A stretch of DNA of 64,000 bases from Burkholderiaceae bacterium (GCA_004298905.1 SCTK01000014.1:62001-126000); one strand, 5' to 3'. Counted from the stretch's first letter, positions 37,934 through 47,518 are shown. Notes: generated by a model from the letters alone, not told the origin. A program made the numbers and translations.

Positions 37934-39687
37934 CAAGTGCGCTCCTCGATGGTGGCGCTGGGCACGACCAGGGTTTTGAAGGGGGCGTCAGGGGAAATCT
38001 GCAAGGCACGCATGGCGCCACCGGCAATCTCGGCAAACACAGGCGCGGCGACGTCGCCCGCATAATATTGCGCGCCGCTCGGCTCATCGATCATCACTGC
38101 AATGATCAAGCGCGGATCCGAGGCCGGAGCAAAACCGATGAAGGACACCACATAACGGTCTTCATAACCGTGGCCGCCCAGCTTGTGCGCGGTGCCGGTT
38201 TTGCCGCCGACACGGTAGCCGACGATCTGCGCTTTCGGCGCCGTGCCTTCCGGGCTGACCACCATTTCCATCATCTTGCGCATGGCTTGTGCAGTGGCCG
38301 CTGAAAACACGCGCGTGCCGACCGGCATCGTGGACTCCGGCTGGCGCTGCAATTGCAGCGGCAACAGCACACCGTCATTGGTAAAGACGGTGTAGGCGCG
38401 TGCCATTTGCAGCAGCGATACGGAAATGCCGTGACCATAGGCCATGGTCGCCTGTTCGATCGGCCGCCAGCTCTTGTAGGGACGCACGCGGCCCGCTACC
38501 GCACCAGGCAGGTCGACATTCGGCGCCTGACCAAAACCCACTTGCGTAAACAATTCCCACATCGTTTGCGGCGACATGCGCAGCGCAATTTTTGCGGCGC
38601 CGACGTTGCTCGATTTTTGCAGCACCTCTTCCACCGTCAACGCGCCATGCACATGCGCATCGTTGATGGTGGCAGGGCCGATGGACAACTTGCCGGGTGC
38701 CGTTTCAATCACCGTCGTGGGCTTGACCAGTTGCTGATCGAGCGCCAGACCGAGCACCAGCGGTTTCATCACCGAGCCCAGTTCGTAGCTGTTGGCCACG
38801 GCGCGGTCGCGCAGCGCAGCGCTGGAAAATTGATCGCGGTCATTGGGGTTGAAGCTGGGCAGATTGGCGAGCGCGAGAATCTCGCCCGTCCTGGCATCGA
38901 GCACCACCGCCGCGCCCGCTTTGGCGTGATGGGCCAATATCCCTTCCTTCAATTTCGCATACGCGAGATATTGCAGCCTGGCATCCAGCGCCAGCGCGAT
39001 GTCGTTGCCGTCGTGCGGTGGACGCGCCGCGCCCAGATCATCGACGATGTTCCCGAGACGATCCTTGATCACGCGGCGGGTGCCACTCTTGCCCGCCAGA
39101 TCTTGATTCAGCGCAAATTCGAGACCGTCCAAACCATTGCCGTCGATATTGGTCAGTCCGAGCAATTGCACCGTGCTTTCGGCTTCGGGGTAAAAGCGCT
39201 TGTATTCGCGGCGTTCATAGATGCCGCCGATCTTCAGCGCCTTGACCTGCTCGGCCACTTCGTCGGTCACCTGACGTTTGAGATAGACAAAGCCGCGATC
39301 CTCATCCGCCAATTTTTTGCGCAACTCCGTTACGGGCAACTCAAGCAATTGCGCCAGGCGCGTCAGTTGTCCGGCGTCGGCCTGCACATCTTCGGGAATC
39401 GCCCACAATGTTTTGACCGGCAGGCTGGTGGCGAGCACGGCGCCATGCCGGTCGGTGATCTTGCCGCGCGTGGCGGGCAGTTCCAGCGTGCGCGCGTAAC
39501 GCGACTCACCCTGTTTTTGCAGGAAGTCGGTGGACAGGGCCTGTAACTGAAACGCGCGGCCGAGCAAGGCAAAGAACAGTAGCGCCAGCAAGACAAACAC
39601 CAGCCGCGAGCGCCACGGCTTGAGACTGAGCGTCAGCAGAGGATTGTGGGCGAAGGGCAGGGCGCGGGCGCCGGTCGGTGCGGCCAT
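37933..39687 (-). CDS. ftsI: Septal transpeptidase FtsI (PBP3)
   Basis: Class B penicillin-binding protein that crosslinks septal peptidoglycan. The 584-residue protein has one N-terminal membrane segment (about 32-50), a pedestal domain with RGKITDRHGAVLATS, and the transpeptidase domain: SXXK as SVMK in ELGSVMKPL (about residue 307), SxN as SSN in LQKSSNVGAAKI and KTG in VGGKTGTAHKL. The ATG overlaps the ftsL stop by one base. The ORF extends upstream antisense to no gene but through ftsL in another frame; that extension is rejected. Confidence 0.96.
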   Translation of the reverse strand: MAAPTGARALPFAHNPLLTLSLKPWRSRLVFVLLALLFFALLGRAFQLQALSTDFLQKQGESRYARTLELPATRGKITDRHGAVLATSLPVKTLWAIPEDVQADAGQLTRLAQLLELPVTELRKKLADEDRGFVYLKRQVTDEVAEQVKALKIGGIYERREYKRFYPEAESTVQLLGLTNIDGNGLDGLEFALNQDLAGKSGTRRVIKDRLGNIVDDLGAARPPHDGNDIALALDARLQYLAYAKLKEGILAHHAKAGAAVVLDARTGEILALANLPSFNPNDRDQFSSAALRDRAVANSYELGSVMKPLVLGLALDQQLVKPTTVIETAPGKLSIGPATINDAHVHGALTVEEVLQKSSNVGAAKIALRMSPQTMWELFTQVGFGQAPNVDLPGAVAGRVRPYKSWRPIEQATMAYGHGISVSLLQMARAYTVFTNDGVLLPLQLQRQPESTMPVGTRVFSAATAQAMRKMMEMVVSPEGTAPKAQIVGYRVGGKTGTAHKLGGHGYEDRYVVSFIGFAPASDPRLIIAVMIDEPSGAQYYAGDVAAPVFAEIAGGAMRALQISPDAPFKTLVVPSATIEERT

Positions 39688-39962
39688 CACGGCGTCTCCA
39701 ACGGCAAGTAATGCGTTTGAGCCGGTGTCACGTTTTGCATGCCCAGCGTTTGGCGCGCGGTCTGCTCCACCCGGTCGTGCTGCGTCAGCGTGCCTTGCTC
39801 GAGTTGCAGCTGATTCCATTGCACTTCGAGTTGGCGTTGCTGCTGCTGCGCCCGCTCCAGATCGACGAACACGTGGCGCGCACGCTGCTGCGCACTGACC
39901 AGCAGCAGCGCACAAATGATGAGCGCACACAGCAGGACGAGGTTGAGATTGAGGCGATTCAT
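39687..39962 (-). CDS. ftsL: Cell division protein FtsL
   Basis: A 91-residue bitopic membrane protein of the FtsQBL complex. It has a short cytoplasmic start, one membrane helix (about residues 4-23, [19 protein letters not shown]) and a leucine/glutamine-rich coiled coil ([20 protein letters not shown]) ending with [12 protein letters not shown]. Identity rests on size, topology and position between rsmH and ftsI, since FtsL is poorly conserved. It overlaps rsmH by four bases. Confidence 0.92.
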   Translation of the reverse strand: MNRLNLNLVLLCALIICALLLVSAQQRARHVFVDLERAQQQQRQLEVQWNQLQLEQGTLTQHDRVEQTARQTLGMQNVTPAQTHYLPLETP

Positions 39963-40936
39963 CGCGACGATGCTCCCGGCGCCAGTTTTTCCGCGACGCG
40001 CATCACGGCCGAACGCGCGCGCGGATTGCCGGCCACTTCCTGTGCGCCGGGATGGACACGTTTGAGCAGACGCAATTGCGGTTGCGGCAACTGGTCGGCA
40101 CGCAAAGGCAGGTGGCGCGGCACGGCAAGATGGGCCTCCGGCTTGGCATGCTGTTGCATGAAGCGCTTCACGATCCGGTCTTCCAGCGAATGGAAACTGA
40201 TCACCACCAAGCGTCCCCCCGGACGTAATAAATCGAATGCCTGATTCAGACCGAGCGGGAGCTCCGCAAGCTCCCGATTGATGTGAATCCGTATAGCCTG
40301 AAAGGTGCGCGTGGCCGGATCCTGGCCCGGCTCTTTTTTGCGCACGACGGACGCAACGAGAGCGGCAAGCTCACCGGTGCTGTCACATGGCGCAACAGGC
40401 CCGCTTGCGCCCCCACCTTGTGCAGCCTGCTTTGCAAGGCGGCGAGCAACAAGCGCCTTTGCAATCGAAACAGCATACCGTTCTTCCCCATAGTCTTTGA
40501 TGACCTCCGTCAATTCCTGCACATCCACTTGCGCCAGCCAATCCGCCGCACTGATGCCACGCGTCGGATCCATGCGCATATCGAGCGGGCCGTCGTGGCG
40601 AAAACTGAAACCGCGTTGTGCATCGTCAATCTGCGGCGATGAAATACCCAGATCGAGCAACACGCCATCCACCGCCGTCACGCCGCGTTCTGTCAACGCC
40701 GTCTGCATCTGCGCAAAGCTGTCGTGCACGATTTCAAACCGTGCATCTTTTATTTCTGCGGCAGCGGCAATCGCTGCCGGGTCTTTGTCGAAAGCAATCA
40801 AGCGCGCCACATCGGTCTGCAAGATCCGGCGGCTATGCCCGCCGCGCCCGAAGGTGCCATCGACATACACGCCGCCCGCGCACAGCGCCAAGGCTGCAAC
40901 CGCCTCGTCCAGCAAAACGGTGGTGTGCGCGAACAT
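39959..40936 (-). CDS. rsmH: 16S rRNA (cytosine-1402 N4)-methyltransferase
   Basis: Methylates C1402 in the ribosomal P site. The 325-residue protein starts with [15 protein letters not shown], has the SAM motif [44 protein letters not shown] and near the end [15 protein letters not shown]. It begins directly after the mraZ stop. The region around 205-215 ([17 protein letters not shown]) is a low-complexity insertion compared with shorter relatives. Confidence 0.97.
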   Translation of the reverse strand: MFAHTTVLLDEAVAALALCAGGVYVDGTFGRGGHSRRILQTDVARLIAFDKDPAAIAAAAEIKDARFEIVHDSFAQMQTALTERGVTAVDGVLLDLGISSPQIDDAQRGFSFRHDGPLDMRMDPTRGISAADWLAQVDVQELTEVIKDYGEERYAVSIAKALVARRLAKQAAQGGGASGPVAPCDSTGELAALVASVVRKKEPGQDPATRTFQAIRIHINRELAELPLGLNQAFDLLRPGGRLVVISFHSLEDRIVKRFMQQHAKPEAHLAVPRHLPLRADQLPQPQLRLLKRVHPGAQEVAGNPRARSAVMRVAEKLAPGASSR

Positions 40937-41365
40937 TCAGAACGTGAAATCTTTCAAGCCGTCGGGCAACCCGGCGGCGATCGTTTCCTGTTCGTGCTGC
41001 GCCAGCGTCGCGCTATTCCACAACTCGAAGTGGCTACCCATGCCGAGCAGCATCACTTCTTTTTCCAGCCGCGCCGCCGTGCGCAATTCCGGGCTCACCA
41101 GAATGCGGTCGGCGCTATCGAAATCGACATCGGTGGCACTACCGAGAAAGATGCGTTGCCAGGAACGCGCGGCCAGCGGCCAGGCGGCAATTCGGACGCG
41201 ATGCTCTTCCCACACCGGACGGGGAAACAGCAGCAGGCAGCCATGCGGATGCTTGGTCAGTGTCAGTTGTCCGCCACACTGCGCGCGCAAGGCGTCACGA
41301 TGCCGCGCCGGAATCGACATCCGGCCCTTGGCATCCAGCGTGAGAGAAGAACAACCTTGATACAT
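40937..41365 (-). CDS. mraZ: Transcriptional regulator MraZ
   Basis: AbrB-like DNA-binding protein that heads and represses the dcw cluster in studied bacteria. The 142-residue protein has the two SpoVT/AbrB-type halves: [20 protein letters not shown] (about 7-26) and [23 protein letters not shown]. Dodecameric rings bind repeated GTG-containing boxes; such boxes lie upstream at 41447-41483. Complete and in the usual place. Confidence 0.96.
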   Translation of the reverse strand: MYQGCSSLTLDAKGRMSIPARHRDALRAQCGGQLTLTKHPHGCLLLFPRPVWEEHRVRIAAWPLAARSWQRIFLGSATDVDFDSADRILVSPELRTAARLEKEVMLLGMGSHFELWNSATLAQHEQETIAAGLPDGLKDFTF

Positions 41366-41416
41366 TCCTGATCCCGTTTGAAAGTGCTTACTGACTTGAA
41401 ACCTATTGTGGCAGCT

Positions 41417-41434
41417 TGACTTAACTAAAAGTCA
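41417..41434. promoter_or_regulatory. Inverted repeat between the mraZ boxes and mraZ
   Basis: TGACTT-AACTAA-AAGTCA is a perfect 6-bp dyad about 52 bases upstream of the mraZ start, close to where the promoter or transcription start would be. No convincing -35/-10 pair was identified. Confidence 0.4.
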
Positions 41435-41446
41435 GGCAACAGTAAA

Positions 41447-41483
41447 CCCACACATAAGTACACTTTTTCACACAAGTTCCCAC
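41447..41483 (-). promoter_or_regulatory. MraZ-box array upstream of mraZ
   Basis: Read on the minus strand, four units starting GTGGG, GTGTG, GTGTA and GTGTG occur every ten bases (41483, 41473, 41463, 41453). MraZ binds tandem boxes of this kind with ten-base period, so this is the likely autoregulatory operator of the dcw cluster, about 82-118 bases upstream of the start codon. Confidence 0.75.
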
Positions 41484-41998
41484 TTTAGAGCAAGGCTGGT
41501 GGGAGGTCAAGTTGAAAACAAGCGGTTTTCCCAATCGAGACAATGACTTAGGCGCTTTGCCCAGAAGATTCTTTAAAATAAAAATCAATAAAAATAAGAA
41601 GATAGGCAACAAATCAAAAGTTAAACTTTAGGAGTTTCGTTAGGTGGGCGAGCGATGTACCGAAGCGTGCCTGCGCAGACGTAAAAAAGGCTGCGCCGTT
41701 TGCCTGCGGTGCGACCCTTCCGGATTGGTGGCAACACCGGTTTTTTCGCGAGTCGTTACCCCGCGCCTGCAAACCGATCGGCCGAGATCAACGGCTTCTG
41801 CCAGTGCCCATCGAAAAATTGGGCACCGCCTGTGGCACTGGAATTACCGGCGGTCGAACAAAGGGGCGTACAGACAACAGCCATCTTGTTGTGCCGAACG
41901 AATCTGGTTACGCTAGTGCTCCGCATAGCCATTCGACCAAGCGCCATGAGACCTGCGCCAAGTCGCGGGCTGGCCCACTCGACACCGTCCTCCATCAC
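41484..41998. other. Long gap between the mraZ boxes and the GYF-domain gene
   Basis: The part at 41575-41640 is AT-rich (TAAAATAAAAATCAATAAAA) and may serve promoters in either direction. From 41640 on, GC content rises sharply and several overlapping short frames exist in both directions with no plausible protein, which looks like a dispersed noncoding repeat. A terminator-like hairpin with a GCAA loop lies at 41721-41746. Confidence 0.6.
41721..41746 (+). terminator. Terminator-like hairpin, GCAA loop
   Basis: ATTGGTG-GCAA-CACCGGT followed by TTTTTT: a 7-bp stem including two G-U pairs with a GNRA-type loop. No gene upstream explains it, so it may end a small RNA or belong to a repeat. 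Confidence 0.5.
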
Positions 41999-43777
41999 AT
42001 GGATCACGCCGCAGCTCAGCCACCAGCTCCACCCTCTGCGCCCCCAGCACCCGCCCCCAGCACGCCCGGCTGGTATGTGTTTGTCGGCGGTGAAAAGAAG
42101 GGGCCTTTGCCGTCGGCCATGTTGCGGCAGTTGATGAAACAAGGATTGGCCGGGCCGGATTCCTATGTGCAACGCACCGAGGATATGACGCCACGGCCAC
42201 TGCGCGATTTCGACCCCCACTCCCTGCAACTGCTGCCGCACTTTCTGCCGCCCCTGCCACCCCCACCCGAACCACCGCCACCACCACCAGCCTGGCGCTC
42301 CTGGCAATATTTTCCCAAGCACTGGAGCGGCACCTTGCCGCCCCACCTGACACTGGGATTGAGCGCTGTGCCACCCATGGTGTTACTGGCGCTGGTGCTG
42401 GCTGCGGGACAGTTGCGCGATCTCGGTGCACAAGGCCGCTGGGTGGCCGCCGGGCTAGCGCTGTTTCTGCTGGTACTACTAGGAACGCTGTTCTGGTACG
42501 CCGTGGGTTGCAAGCGCTGCCTCGCCAAACTGGCGCAAGCACCCGCCCCAGCGCCAAAGCGGCAGCGACAACTGCTGAACGCCGCGACGATGCTGATCGT
42601 TGCCTTGACGCTGCTGGTGAGTTTGCCGCTGGGCTGGGATTGGCTGCGCATCGCTGTCGGACACGACCCGCAAGGTCAATATCAAACCACCGTGGATGCA
42701 ACGCAAAAAATACTGCGCATCCAGGGTCGCATTGGCTATGGCTTGCAAGAACGCCTGATCTGGCAGCTGCAACGCACCCCGGACCTGCGCATTGTGCAGC
42801 TGGAGTTGAATGGCGGCCGCGTCGCGGAGGCACAGCGACTGGCCGCGGTGGTGCATGCGCGCAAACTGGCCACCTATGTCGAGCAATACTGCAGCGGCCC
42901 TTGCACAACGGTGTATGTCGCGGGCAATCAACGTCTGCTGGGGCCGAAGGCGCAGTTGGCGTTTCATCGTTACGCCGATCCGCGCCAACCGTCACGTACG
43001 CTGTACGCAGCACAGTCGTTCGACAATTCCTTTTTCCAATCGCAGGGTGTCTTGTTTGGCGTCACGCTGAAGATGTTCGACCTGCCGCCGGAACAACCCT
43101 GGATTCCATCGCACAAGATATTGCTGGATGCGCGTGTGGCCGATCTGGTCGCTGAGGCGGATGAAGTGCAACTGGCCGTCGCGGCCCCGGCACAATTCGA
43201 AGTCTTGCATCACCCCGTCATGCGTGTGCTTAAAACCCTGGCACCGGAACGCTATGCCGCACTGGCGCAGGATCTGCGACACGCCGAAGGCGCACAAGCC
43301 GAACCGGTTGTTGCGGCCACGTTGCTGACACTGGAAACGCTGGTGCGCCAGCAGGCGCGCAGCGCACCCGACGCCCCCTTGCATGCCTATGTGCAAAGCC
43401 TGATCGCGCAAGCACGTGCCGTGCAAACGGACGACCCGGCCCTGTGTTACCGCATTCTGTTTGATGTGGGAAATGAAGCGGCGCTGCACGCGCGCATCAG
43501 CAGCTTCGCGCTGTTTGAACATCGCCAGCGCGCTGCCGCCGTGGTCGAAGCCAGCCTGCAAAGCCCCGTCACGGAAGTTGTTACCGGCGGACGCGGCGTG
43601 CAAGTGTTTCGCATGGCGCTGACGAAAAAAATCGATGAAGACATCGACGTGCTCGGCACCCCGCGCGCCGAACAACTCAGTCCGGAGCGGCGCTGCGAAG
43701 CCGCCATCACCTATTTCGACAATGCCTTGCGCATGCCGCAGGAATATCGTTACGGTCTGCTGCGCAGCTTGTTGTAG
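41999..43777 (+). CDS. GYF-domain membrane protein with degenerate ClpP-like domain
   Basis: A 592-residue protein of unknown function. After an Ala/Pro-rich start comes a GYF_2-type domain (WYVFVGGEKKGPLPSAMLRQ, about 24-43), a polyproline linker (about 105-122), two membrane helices near 145-200, a third near 235-250, then a soluble domain resembling the ClpP/SppA fold: GRIGYGLQERLIWQL, VQLELNGGRVAEAQRLAAVV and CSGPCTTVYVAGNQRLL with FHRYA. In active relatives the third residue of CxSxC is the Ser nucleophile; here it is Gly, so catalysis is doubtful. The ATG at 41999 is preferred over 41804 because the extra 65 residues look noncoding. Confidence 0.7.
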   Translation: MDHAAAQPPAPPSAPPAPAPSTPGWYVFVGGEKKGPLPSAMLRQLMKQGLAGPDSYVQRTEDMTPRPLRDFDPHSLQLLPHFLPPLPPPPEPPPPPPAWRSWQYFPKHWSGTLPPHLTLGLSAVPPMVLLALVLAAGQLRDLGAQGRWVAAGLALFLLVLLGTLFWYAVGCKRCLAKLAQAPAPAPKRQRQLLNAATMLIVALTLLVSLPLGWDWLRIAVGHDPQGQYQTTVDATQKILRIQGRIGYGLQERLIWQLQRTPDLRIVQLELNGGRVAEAQRLAAVVHARKLATYVEQYCSGPCTTVYVAGNQRLLGPKAQLAFHRYADPRQPSRTLYAAQSFDNSFFQSQGVLFGVTLKMFDLPPEQPWIPSHKILLDARVADLVAEADEVQLAVAAPAQFEVLHHPVMRVLKTLAPERYAALAQDLRHAEGAQAEPVVAATLLTLETLVRQQARSAPDAPLHAYVQSLIAQARAVQTDDPALCYRILFDVGNEAALHARISSFALFEHRQRAAAVVEASLQSPVTEVVTGGRGVQVFRMALTKKIDEDIDVLGTPRAEQLSPERRCEAAITYFDNALRMPQEYRYGLLRSLL

Positions 43778-43798
43778 TGCAGTCTGATTAGCCCCGGC

Positions 43799-45010
43799 TC
43801 AAACCCTGAACCGCGCCACCTGCGCTTGCAGACCGGACGCCAGCACGCGCAAGGACTCTGCAGTGGCGGTGGTCTGGCCGGCCACGGCACTGTTTTCTTC
43901 GGTCATCTGGGTAATCTGCTCGATATTTCTGGCAATGTCGGCATTGGCGCGGCTTTGTTCTTCGAGCGCCGATGAAATATGGCTGATGGTTTCGACCACT
44001 CTGGCGCTTTCCTCCGACACGCGTGACATCGTATTGCCCGCCTGATTGGCCATTTGCACACCCTCGGTCACACAGGCCACGCCTTCCTGCATGGTAAAGG
44101 TTGCGGCGATGGTGCTTTCCTGAATCGCCGCCACCATATTGCTGATTTCCTGCGTCGAGTTGGCCGTGCGCTCGGCCAGCTTGCGCACTTCATCGGCCAC
44201 GATCGAAAAACCACGCCCCGCTTCGCCCGCCCGCGCGGCTTCAATAGCGGCGTTCAGCGCCAACAGATTGGTCTGTTCGGCAATGCCGCGAATCGTCATG
44301 ACAATCTCGGTGATGGTTTGCGAGCGCTGGCCGAGTTCATCCATTTGTTCCGACGATTTGGTGACCGCATCGGAAATGCGCATGATCTCGGACGCCGTGC
44401 CGGACGCCTCACCCGCGCCCGTGCGCGACAGTTCGCCCGATTGCTGCGACAGCGCCTGCGCCTCGCTGGCGCTGTGCGAGATGGCATCGACGCTGGAGGT
44501 CATCTGCTGGATGGCAACCGCAATAGTGGCGGCGGCCGTGTGCTGCGTGCCGGATTTCTGCGTGATCGTGTCCGACACTTGGTTCAGTTCGTCGGCCGCA
44601 GCGGCCAGATCGACCGCATTGTCTTGAATCGTGTGCACCAATTGGGAAACTGCGCCGGCCAGCGTATTGTAGTTTTCCGCCGCCGCGTGCAATTCGTCAT
44701 GGCCGGACAACTGCACCTGCGTATCCAGCTGGCCTGCGGCCAGCGCAGCGCTGCCCTCGGCAATGCCCTTGATGCTGTCCATCATGGCCACATAGGCCCC
44801 CAGACACAGGTACACATAGAGCGCCGCGGCAACGATGACGGGCACCCCCACTGCATAAAGCTGCGTCTCTTGCTGCGCGGGCCAGGCCCAGATCAAGCCG
44901 GCAAGCAAGCCGCCGATGGCGGCAAAGGACACCACCCCAAGCAAGATGAATTTGAGGTGAAAACTGAGGCGGTTGATCAATCCAATCGCGGGTGCCAGTA
45001 AAAAGCGCAT
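43799..45010 (-). CDS. Methyl-accepting chemotaxis protein without periplasmic sensor
   Basis: A 403-residue chemoreceptor. Two membrane helices (about 18-42 and 52-74) are joined by only about ten residues, so there is no periplasmic ligand domain. A HAMP-like segment ([22 protein letters not shown]) and a full methyl-accepting coiled coil follow. The hairpin tip with [26 protein letters not shown] is highly conserved, so it should couple to CheA/CheW. No C-terminal NWETF-type pentapeptide. GGAGG precedes the ATG at 45010 by about five bases. No other chemotaxis genes are in the window. Confidence 0.88.
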   Translation of the reverse strand: MRFLLAPAIGLINRLSFHLKFILLGVVSFAAIGGLLAGLIWAWPAQQETQLYAVGVPVIVAAALYVYLCLGAYVAMMDSIKGIAEGSAALAAGQLDTQVQLSGHDELHAAAENYNTLAGAVSQLVHTIQDNAVDLAAAADELNQVSDTITQKSGTQHTAAATIAVAIQQMTSSVDAISHSASEAQALSQQSGELSRTGAGEASGTASEIMRISDAVTKSSEQMDELGQRSQTITEIVMTIRGIAEQTNLLALNAAIEAARAGEAGRGFSIVADEVRKLAERTANSTQEISNMVAAIQESTIAATFTMQEGVACVTEGVQMANQAGNTMSRVSEESARVVETISHISSALEEQSRANADIARNIEQITQMTEENSAVAGQTTATAESLRVLASGLQAQVARFRV

Positions 45011-45106
45011 ATTGCCTCCTGTGCGCACCGGAGGTACCTCCGGGCTACCCGGATTTACGGCTGATTATTGGAAAGCTTGAATATGCTGAGGCTGAAAATC
45101 ACATTT

Positions 45107-45709
45107 TTAAATGCTTACCCCGAAGCGGTACAGGGCCAGCGTGCTGCGCAGGTTGGGTAACACCCGGACCGGCGCACCGTTATCGTAGGCAGCCCGGGCG
45201 ATGATATCCAGGCCGATCTTGTCCGCCAGCTTTTCAAAGTCCTTCAACGTGCACAGGTGGATGTTGGGCGTGTCATACCACTGGTAAGGGATCTGCCGCG
45301 ACACCGGCATGCGTCCCCGCACAATCGACACCACATGGCGCCAATAGCCAAAGTTGGGGAAGGACACGATGCCCTGCTTGCCCACCCGGGCGATCTCGCG
45401 CAGGATACTTTCGGTGTTGTGCATCGCCTGCAGGGTTTGCGACAGCACCACCACATCAAACGAACGGTCGGCAAACAGCGCCAGCCCGGCGTCGAGGTTT
45501 TGCTGGATCACGTCCACGCCGCTACGCACGCAAGTCAGCACATTGGCATCGTCGATCTCGACGCCGTAACCGCTGCATTGCTTGTGTTGCCGCAACCAGG
45601 ACAACAGGCTGCCGTCGCCGCAACCGAGGTCGAGCACATGCGCGCCGGGGGGAATCCAGTCGGCAATCTGCTGCAAGTCGAATCGTAGTGGATTAGGCAG
45701 TGCACTCAT
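45107..45709 (-). CDS. metW: Methionine biosynthesis protein MetW
   Basis: A 200-residue SAM-methyltransferase-fold protein that partners MetX in homoserine acetylation in proteobacteria. The SAM-type motif is [16 protein letters not shown] (about 24-39), followed by [21 protein letters not shown] and [20 protein letters not shown], the MetW signature. Complete. Its start overlaps the metX end by four bases. Confidence 0.95.
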   Translation of the reverse strand: MSALPNPLRFDLQQIADWIPPGAHVLDLGCGDGSLLSWLRQHKQCSGYGVEIDDANVLTCVRSGVDVIQQNLDAGLALFADRSFDVVVLSQTLQAMHNTESILREIARVGKQGIVSFPNFGYWRHVVSIVRGRMPVSRQIPYQWYDTPNIHLCTLKDFEKLADKIGLDIIARAAYDNGAPVRVLPNLRSTLALYRFGVSI

Positions 45710-46851
45710 GCGCCCACCTCCTGCGCGATGCGTTCAAAGTATGTGCGCACCAGTGCGTGATAACGCGCATCGTCCAGCAAAAAGGCGTCGTGGCCGTGCG
45801 GCGCGTCGATCTCGGCATAGGTGACGGCGCGCTTGTTGTTGAGCAGGGCGCGCACAATTTCATGCGAACGCGCCGGAGAGAAACGCCAGTCGGTGCTGAA
45901 CGACACCACCAGAAAATCCGTCTGCGTCTGCGCCAGTGCACGCGTCAGATCGCCGCCATGCTCAGCCGCCGGATCAAAATAATCCAGCGCCTTGGTGATG
46001 CGCAAATACGTGTTGGCATCGAAGTAATCGGAAAACTTGTCGCCTTGATAGCGTAGATAGGATTCGATTTCGAAGTCCACCTCGAAATCAAAACCGTAGT
46101 TCCCCGCGCGCAGCGCACGGCCGAATTTCTCCGCCATGTCGTCATCGGACAAATAAGTGATGTGGCCGATCATGCGCGCCACGCGCAGGCCGCGCCGCGG
46201 CACCACGCCGTGCTCGTAATAATGACCGCCATGAAAATCCGGATCGGTGATGATGGCTTGCCGCGCCACGTCGTTAAAGGCGATGTTTTGCGCCGACAAT
46301 TTGGGCGTCGACGCAATCACCAGCGCATGACGAATTCGCTGCGGATACGACAGACTCCACTGCATCGCCTGCATGCCACCCAGACTGCCGCCCATCACGG
46401 CGGCAAAGGTTTCAATGCCCAGCGCATCGGCCAGCCGCGCCTGCGCCGCCACCCAATCTTCCACTGTCACCACCGGGAAATCCGCGCCCCAGGGTTTGCC
46501 CGTCCCGGGGTTGATGCTCTTGGGCCCGGTGGAACCAAAACAACTGCCCGGATTGTTCACGCCGATGACAAAAAAGCGATTCGTGTCGAGCGGCTTGCCC
46601 GGGCCCACCATGTTGTCCCACCAGCCCACGTTCTTCGGCGCATCGGCGTAAGTGCCAGCGACATGGTGCGAGGCATTGAGCGCGTGACACACCAGCACGG
46701 CGTTGGAGCGCTCCGCGTTGAGCGTGCCGTAGGTTTCATAGGTGAGATCGAACGCGGGTAGCACCGCCCCGCTCTTGAGCGGCAGCGGCGTATCGAAGTG
46801 CAGCGTCTGCGGCGTCACGACGCCGACGGAATTGGAAGAAACAGTGTGCAT
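45706..46851 (-). CDS. metX: Homoserine O-acetyltransferase MetX
   Basis: Alpha/beta-hydrolase enzyme that acylates homoserine in methionine synthesis. The 381-residue protein has [20 protein letters not shown], the nucleophile elbow [16 protein letters not shown] (Ser about residue 148), catalytic Asp in FSTDWRFSP and His in [11 protein letters not shown]. Some MetX-type enzymes use succinyl-CoA; the sequence seen here does not settle this. The ATG at 46851 is eight-odd bases after a strong terminator hairpin, so expression is probably controlled by attenuation. An ATG at 46953 in frame through the hairpin is rejected as the main start. Confidence 0.95.
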   Translation of the reverse strand: MHTVSSNSVGVVTPQTLHFDTPLPLKSGAVLPAFDLTYETYGTLNAERSNAVLVCHALNASHHVAGTYADAPKNVGWWDNMVGPGKPLDTNRFFVIGVNNPGSCFGSTGPKSINPGTGKPWGADFPVVTVEDWVAAQARLADALGIETFAAVMGGSLGGMQAMQWSLSYPQRIRHALVIASTPKLSAQNIAFNDVARQAIITDPDFHGGHYYEHGVVPRRGLRVARMIGHITYLSDDDMAEKFGRALRAGNYGFDFEVDFEIESYLRYQGDKFSDYFDANTYLRITKALDYFDPAAEHGGDLTRALAQTQTDFLVVSFSTDWRFSPARSHEIVRALLNNKRAVTYAEIDAPHGHDAFLLDDARYHALVRTYFERIAQEVGA

Positions 46852-46865
46852 ATTCCAAAAATGAA

Positions 46866-46896
46866 AAAGCCCGGTCAGCACTTGCGACCGGGCTTT
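46866..46896 (-). promoter_or_regulatory. Attenuator-like terminator in the metX leader
   Basis: AAAGCCCGGTC and GACCGGGCTTT are perfect 11-bp inverted copies. On the minus strand TTTTTCATTTTT follows, giving an intrinsic terminator that ends about ten bases before the metX start codon. Its place implies conditional read-through; the ligand or signal is unknown. Confidence 0.75.
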
Positions 46897-47057
46897 AAGA
46901 AATTCAACGCCGCTCGCTTTAGCCGTATTTATCCGAGGGAGACGTTGCAACATGCGCCCTCCGCGCCCGCAAGCTGACTATCAAATCGGCGCCAGAACAG
47001 AAGGTAATGGAGTTTTACGGCGGCGTCAATTGGAAACCCCAACGGCCTTCGTAACCT

Positions 47058-47151
47058 TCGTAGGCTGGGTTGCTAAACCCAGCGTTGTTGTTGACGCTGC
47101 CCATGCGTCGCGTGGCGGATTGATTGCTGGGTTTTGCAACCCTGCCTACGA
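47058..47151. repeat. 26-bp inverted repeat, TCGTAGGCTGGGTTGC type
   Basis: 47058-47083 and 47126-47151 are inverted copies matching at 24 of 26 positions. Each arm is itself a hairpin (GCTGGGTT-GCT-AAACCCAGC). The same head sequence recurs at 33791. It lies in the metX upstream region. Confidence 0.85.
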
Positions 47152-47159
47152 GCTTGGTG

Positions 47160-47429
47160 TCATGGAGAAGCGATGAAAACCAAGTAAATAGCAGCAACCA
47201 AGATGGTTGCCATGAAGAAGCCTATGGCGATTCTTAGCGCTCGGGGCGAGACGAAGCCAAAGAAACGAAATGCTGTTGCCTGAAAAACATTGCCGCAACT
47301 TGGGCATTGCACACGTGTATCCAAATCTTGCAGAGCGGGCGCAAGGATAAGCATTGTGACTGTACGATTTGCCCAAGCGCGACTAGCGGGGAACACCGCT
47401 CCACACTTAGGGCATTGTTCATCATTCAT
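47160..47429 (-). CDS. Small zinc-ribbon membrane protein
   Basis: An 89-residue protein with two CxxC pairs, CPKC (about residues 5-8) and CPSC (about 42-45), likely forming one zinc ribbon, and a C-terminal membrane helix (about 65-87, ALRIAIGFFMATILVAAIYLV). Function unknown. The start is uncertain: ATG codons at 47504, 47456 and 47429 are in frame and none has a good ribosome-binding site; 47429 places the zinc motif at the N-terminus as in other zinc-ribbon membrane proteins. The gene is isolated. Confidence 0.55.
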   Translation of the reverse strand: MNDEQCPKCGAVFPASRAWANRTVTMLILAPALQDLDTRVQCPSCGNVFQATAFRFFGFVSPRALRIAIGFFMATILVAAIYLVFIASP

Positions 47430-47518
47430 ATCCAGCACCCAACCAAAAACAGACATCGTAAAAGGCACCGCATAAGGCACGTGAATATCGATCACTCCAT
47501 CCACGTAACGCTTGTGAC

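Larger units (their letters stand above)
46852..47159. other. 308-base leader and repeat region upstream of metX
   Basis: No separate gene is supported. It contains the metX leader hairpin (46866-46896) and a 94-base inverted repeat (47058-47151). A frame running in phase into metX from 46953 exists but crosses the hairpin. Confidence 0.65.

Noticed and set aside
41804-41998. 65-residue N-terminal extension of the GYF-domain protein
   Set aside because: The extension has noncoding-like composition; the ATG at 41999 precedes the recognisable protein.
46852-46953. SAM-II, SAM-I or SAH riboswitch in the metX leader
   Set aside because: The conserved cores of these classes could not be matched by eye; only the terminator is certain.
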